The position numbers and the translations under genes are program-made. Shown here in pieces: positions 6,877-9,091 of a stretch of 9,091 nucleotides of DNA. A model generated the notes under the pieces. That model worked only from the letters and a program-made list of their open reading frames with translations, was not told the origin of the DNA and made no database searches. Positions within the stretch are counted from its first letter, which is position 1, and each line of letters opens with the position of its first letter. The stretch is taken from the NCBI GenBank assembly GCA_035289205.1, contig DATDXV010000006.1, forward strand, positions 1 to 9,091, written 5' to 3'. This DNA comes from DATDXV01 sp035289205 (lineage in GTDB: Archaea; Aenigmatarchaeota; Aenigmatarchaeia; Aenigmatarchaeales; DATDXV01).

Positions 6877-7740
6877 TTAAGCCTCTAATTTCTGCTGTAT
6901 GAATGGCTTTATGTGAAATGTTTCACCAAATTCTGTGACCTTCCTATCTGTAGGGTATTCAAATCTTTCATCGATTTCTGCAAGAACAAGAACCTGATTG
7001 TCTGATCTGTAATCAGGTCTTCTAGAAGACAAGCGTAAATACTCATCACCGTGCGATTGTGTGTATATAAAAGATGCAGACATGGCAGAGATTCCATATG
7101 AAAAGTAAATGCCTTCATCAGCAAGCCAAACTTTGCCTATATCGCCTCCTTTTGTGCTGTTCAACAAGCCGTTCTTAATCAAGGTGTCTGGGAACTTCTT
7201 TGTGTCCATATATGCATAAACAGATCTTCCTTCAACATTTCCATTGTTAAAAGCAGAGGGTCTTGGGTAATATTTTGCAGGTTTCCACATAAATCTGATT
7301 CGCTTATGTCCATGCGCTATAGAAGTTTTCAGAACCGGAAACTCTTCATCTGTTTTTACTTTGACAATAAGGCCGCTCAGTAAGGTAGAATACTGGCCAT
7401 TGTATAAAACATCCCATAGAGGCTTTTTGTTCCTATTTGGATCTCTGGCAGCTAGAGAAGCCTCAAACTGGATGCGCCTTAAGGAAGGAAGCCCCACATT
7501 TCTGCCTGTTCTCTTTGCATATTCCATTGTGATATCGAAAGATTCAGAATAGTCTAGTCCAGCGACACGACCGGTTGTATGCTCATCCATAAAATGCTTG
7601 TATCCATCAAAGGGGTCGCATCTAACAGCAAACAATGTCTCTCCAAGAACCGCGGAGCCCTCAACGGTCTTTTGTGTATCTTCATATCTTATTTTATCCT
7701 TTAGAAGCTCGAATGCCTCAGATCTCTTGACAGGTTTCAT
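6877..7740 (-). CDS. Hypothetical protein, 287 aa, with possible divergent ADP-ribosyltransferase-like C-terminal domain
   Basis: No family is recognised with confidence. Residues 1-165 are unfamiliar and mixed in structure (ETLFAVRCDPFDGYKHFMDE; DPNRNKKPLWDVLYNGQYST). The C-terminal part has a pattern reminiscent of ADP-ribosyltransferase folds: VYAYMDTKKFPDTLIKNGLL (174-193, like 'yHgTs...l..i...GL'), GIYFSYGISAMSASFIYT (210-227, like the PARP 'GIYFAd..S.A..Y') and VLVLAEID (250-257, a strand carrying a possible catalytic Glu255). A closing segment follows (EFGETFHIKPFI, like '..v..p..i.P.yli'). The first-motif His of classical H-Y-E enzymes is not evident, so activity is doubtful or the likeness is coincidental. 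No signal peptide or membrane helix is present. The start at 7740 is leaderless behind a TATA box. The gene is poorer in G+C than the neighbouring rqcH and scp genes. Confidence 0.7.
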   Translation of the reverse strand: MKPVKRSEAFELLKDKIRYEDTQKTVEGSAVLGETLFAVRCDPFDGYKHFMDEHTTGRVAGLDYSESFDITMEYAKRTGRNVGLPSLRRIQFEASLAARDPNRNKKPLWDVLYNGQYSTLLSGLIVKVKTDEEFPVLKTSIAHGHKRIRFMWKPAKYYPRPSAFNNGNVEGRSVYAYMDTKKFPDTLIKNGLLNSTKGGDIGKVWLADEGIYFSYGISAMSASFIYTQSHGDEYLRLSSRRPDYRSDNQVLVLAEIDERFEYPTDRKVTEFGETFHIKPFIQQKLEA

Positions 7741-7762
7741 GATAATCTTAGGAGGGAAAAAG

Positions 7763-7770
7763 ATTTAAAC
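7763..7770 (-). promoter_or_regulatory. TATA box for the 287-aa gene
   Basis: On the minus strand GTTTAAAT, with core TTTAAA (7769-7764), ends 24 bases before the A of ATG 7740. This is the leaderless spacing also found before 221. The box begins four bases after the rqcH-like stop codon, so the promoter occupies the whole 33-base gap between the two genes. A run of five T on the minus strand at 7761-7757 follows it and might also end the upstream transcript. Confidence 0.6.
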
Positions 7771-7773
7771 TGA

Positions 7774-8880
7774 TTAGGAAAGTTCCACTGTAACCATTCC
7801 CTTCTTCTCCTCAACCTTCCTGACACTCGGGAGCTCCTTCATTATCTCTGTCTTTATCTGGGTCCACTTCATCCCCTGTTTTCTTAGCTCCTCGATGACA
7901 GTTATCATGCCTTGGACCAGTTGGAAGTTGTTGTAGATCAGCTCGCCCTTTCTCTTCGATTCCTCCTCCTTTGCCTTCAGCAACGAAAGCGATTCCCTCT
8001 GCCTCTCCAGAGTGACCTGCAATTTTCCAGTCTTGCTCTCCATCATCTCCCTGATCTTCTTCTCCTCAGCCAGACCTTCCTCCATGCTGTAGTATTCGTC
8101 GAAAGCCTCAGCCAATGAAGTGCTCTTCAATATTTTGCTCTCATACTGCTTCATCCTGATCGGTATCGCATCTATCAGCTTCTCTCCATCGTAGACAAGG
8201 AACGATTCAGAAGTTTTGAGAACGTTCTGTATTGCTTCGAACAGAGCATACGCCTCGCTGTCGCTCAGCTGTCTACATAGCTTATTCTTGTCAATGTGAG
8301 CCCTATGCAGAAGCTCTTCAGCATAAAAGCCTGAGAGGTTCAAGTCAGCCGCAAGAAACTTGACAGCCTCCTTCTCTGAACTCTTCAATGCATTCCTGAA
8401 TTCCTCTATGCCCATCTTCAGGATGTTTTGCTGAGAGGGCGGGTAGAGATATTGCTGCTGCGGCTTCAGTGTTCTGTCTTTCCACAGCTGTACCTCTAGC
8501 GGCATCACAATCTGGTAGGACTTGTCGCAGAGTATCGCATTTCCCTTTGAGAAGACCTCGAAGATGAGGATGTAGTCCTTAGTCTCCATCTCTATGATCC
8601 TGTCAAAGCCTTTCTGCCTGAAATCCACAACCATATCCCCTTCAAATCTTTTCCTAAGAAGCTTTCCAAACATGTCAGGCTCCCCTGCTGCTTTCCTCCT
8701 GAACTCGCTCAAAAACAACCTATCTGGAAAGAAAACGAGCTCCTTCTTTCCCAGTTCAGATGAATAAAGTTCTATCCTCAGGTTTTTCTCTGTCTGATAG
8801 ATCTGCTGTATCCTGGCTCCTATGAACTTCCTGAACTCCGGGAGCAGGAAATGCAAGTCAAGGCTGGTTATTGCCCTCAA
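7774..8880 (-). CDS. rqcH: RqcH/NEMF-family (NFACT) ribosome quality-control protein lacking the NFACT-R domain
   Basis: RqcH binds split large ribosomal subunits carrying stalled nascent chains and recruits tRNA for C-terminal tailing. The N-terminal NFACT-N domain is clear: AITSLDLHFLLPEFRKFIGA, RIQQIYQ, then FPDRLFLSEFRRKAAGEPDM, FGKLLRKRFEG and GFDRIIEME. Asp93-Arg94 corresponds to the conserved DR pair needed for tRNA work in bacterial RqcH. A helix-hairpin-helix part follows (about 173-222, AADLNLSGFYAEELLHRAHI), then a coiled coil (about 265-335) and a short 'VRKVEEKKGMVTVEL' strand. Archaeal homologues are usually near 600-700 aa and continue from this point into NFACT-R, but here TAA ends the protein at 368 aa. 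The TTG start is supported by GAGGAG five bases upstream and by the fit of MRAITSLDL to the family N-terminus. It follows the membrane-protein gene by one base, so the two form an operon. Confidence 0.88.
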   Translation of the reverse strand: MRAITSLDLHFLLPEFRKFIGARIQQIYQTEKNLRIELYSSELGKKELVFFPDRLFLSEFRRKAAGEPDMFGKLLRKRFEGDMVVDFRQKGFDRIIEMETKDYILIFEVFSKGNAILCDKSYQIVMPLEVQLWKDRTLKPQQQYLYPPSQQNILKMGIEEFRNALKSSEKEAVKFLAADLNLSGFYAEELLHRAHIDKNKLCRQLSDSEAYALFEAIQNVLKTSESFLVYDGEKLIDAIPIRMKQYESKILKSTSLAEAFDEYYSMEEGLAEEKKIREMMESKTGKLQVTLERQRESLSLLKAKEEESKRKGELIYNNFQLVQGMITVIEELRKQGMKWTQIKTEIMKELPSVRKVEEKKGMVTVELS

Positions 8881-8881
8881 T

Positions 8882-9085
8882 CTATCTCCTCTTTGCTATT
8901 TTCCATAACCCAAAAAGCAGAACAGCCAATCCTACAATCAGAATAGCAGCAAAAGGCCAGCTAATTGCAAACTCCTCAACCGGCAAGCTACCAACAGATG
9001 CTGCCCCAGCAGCAACCTGCTGAGAAGCCAATTTTTCTGCTGCATAGCCAACTGGAGCGAATATGTTTGACATGCCAAAAAACAT
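8882..9085 (-). CDS. Alanine-rich protein with a C-terminal membrane helix (5' end possibly outside window)
   Basis: At least 67 residues are encoded, ending in one hydrophobic helix (about 44-61, PFAAILIVGLAVLLFGLW) and a basic tail KIAKRR. This places the tail in the cytoplasm and the rest outside by the positive-inside rule. The segment before the helix is rich in Ala, Ser, Gln and Gly (KLASQQVAAGAASVGSLPVE), like an extracytoplasmic linker. ATG 9085 is possible, but the frame stays open to the window edge at 9091, so this may be the C-terminal membrane anchor of a larger exported or surface protein. The first residues (MFFGMSNIFAPVGYAA) are not a good signal peptide, which favours a larger protein. 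The rqcH-like gene follows one base after its stop. The family is not recognised. Confidence 0.6.
   Translation of the reverse strand: MFFGMSNIFAPVGYAAEKLASQQVAAGAASVGSLPVEEFAISWPFAAILIVGLAVLLFGLWKIAKRR
8886..8891 (-). promoter_or_regulatory. Shine-Dalgarno site supporting the TTG start of the rqcH-like gene
   Basis: GAGGAG on the minus strand lies within the last codons (KRR) of the upstream gene, five bases before TTG at 8880. The site decides a start that would otherwise be doubtful because the codon is TTG, and it shows translation from an operon mRNA. Confidence 0.7.
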
Positions 9086-9091
9086 AAGACC

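Noticed and set aside
6684..7773. Lost NFACT-R domain of RqcH continuing after a frameshift
   Set aside because: No frame downstream on the minus strand shows NFACT-R-like sequence; instead a promoter and two unrelated genes follow at once.
1..9091. CRISPR arrays, tRNA or rRNA genes, transposase genes or long direct repeats
   Set aside because: By eye no regularly spaced repeats, cloverleaf-like segments or transposase motifs were found; all gaps are shorter than 80 bases and hold promoters or short spacers.

Overview
The window looks like chromosomal DNA of an archaeon, probably one of the small-genome (DPANN-like) lineages, although the lineage is an inference. The archaeal signs are TATA-type promoters placed about 26 bp upstream of leaderless start codons, Shine-Dalgarno sites only at operon-internal genes, an AbrB-type gene heading an smc-scpA-scpB operon, and an RqcH/NEMF-type gene. 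Genes are tightly packed and no stable RNA gene, CRISPR array or insertion sequence was recognised.

Layout. Positions 2-187 hold the C-terminal tail of a ferredoxin/flavodoxin-reductase-like oxidoreductase. Positions 221-1100 carry two orphan genes with their own promoter, the first leaderless and the second behind a strong Shine-Dalgarno site. Positions 1128-6683 form the core operon: a small AbrB/SpoVT-type DNA-binding protein, SMC, ScpA and ScpB, joined by two ATGA overlaps and one 4-bp gap. On the minus strand, converging on this operon, lie a 58-aa gene and a 287-aa gene (6691-7740) with a TATA box, then an RqcH-like gene (7774-8880, TTG start) and the C-terminal part of an alanine-rich protein with a membrane helix (8882 to the window edge).

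How the genes work together. SMC, ScpA (kleisin) and ScpB are the three subunits of prokaryotic condensin, which organises and helps segregate the chromosome. The AbrB-like protein is co-transcribed with them and could autoregulate the operon. The smc gene is interrupted by a 543-aa intein, placed between Lys and Ser of the Walker A loop (codons 39-581), with a LAGLIDADG homing endonuclease and an XRE-like helix-turn-helix. Condensin ATPase activity therefore depends on protein splicing. The spliced SMC would be only about 824 aa, with coiled-coil arms of about 175-190 residues, clearly shorter than usual.

The minus-strand genes are separate. The RqcH-like protein would act in ribosome-associated quality control but lacks the C-terminal NFACT-R domain. 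The 287-aa neighbour, whose promoter begins directly after the RqcH stop codon, has a C-terminal pattern that weakly resembles ADP-ribosyltransferase folds.
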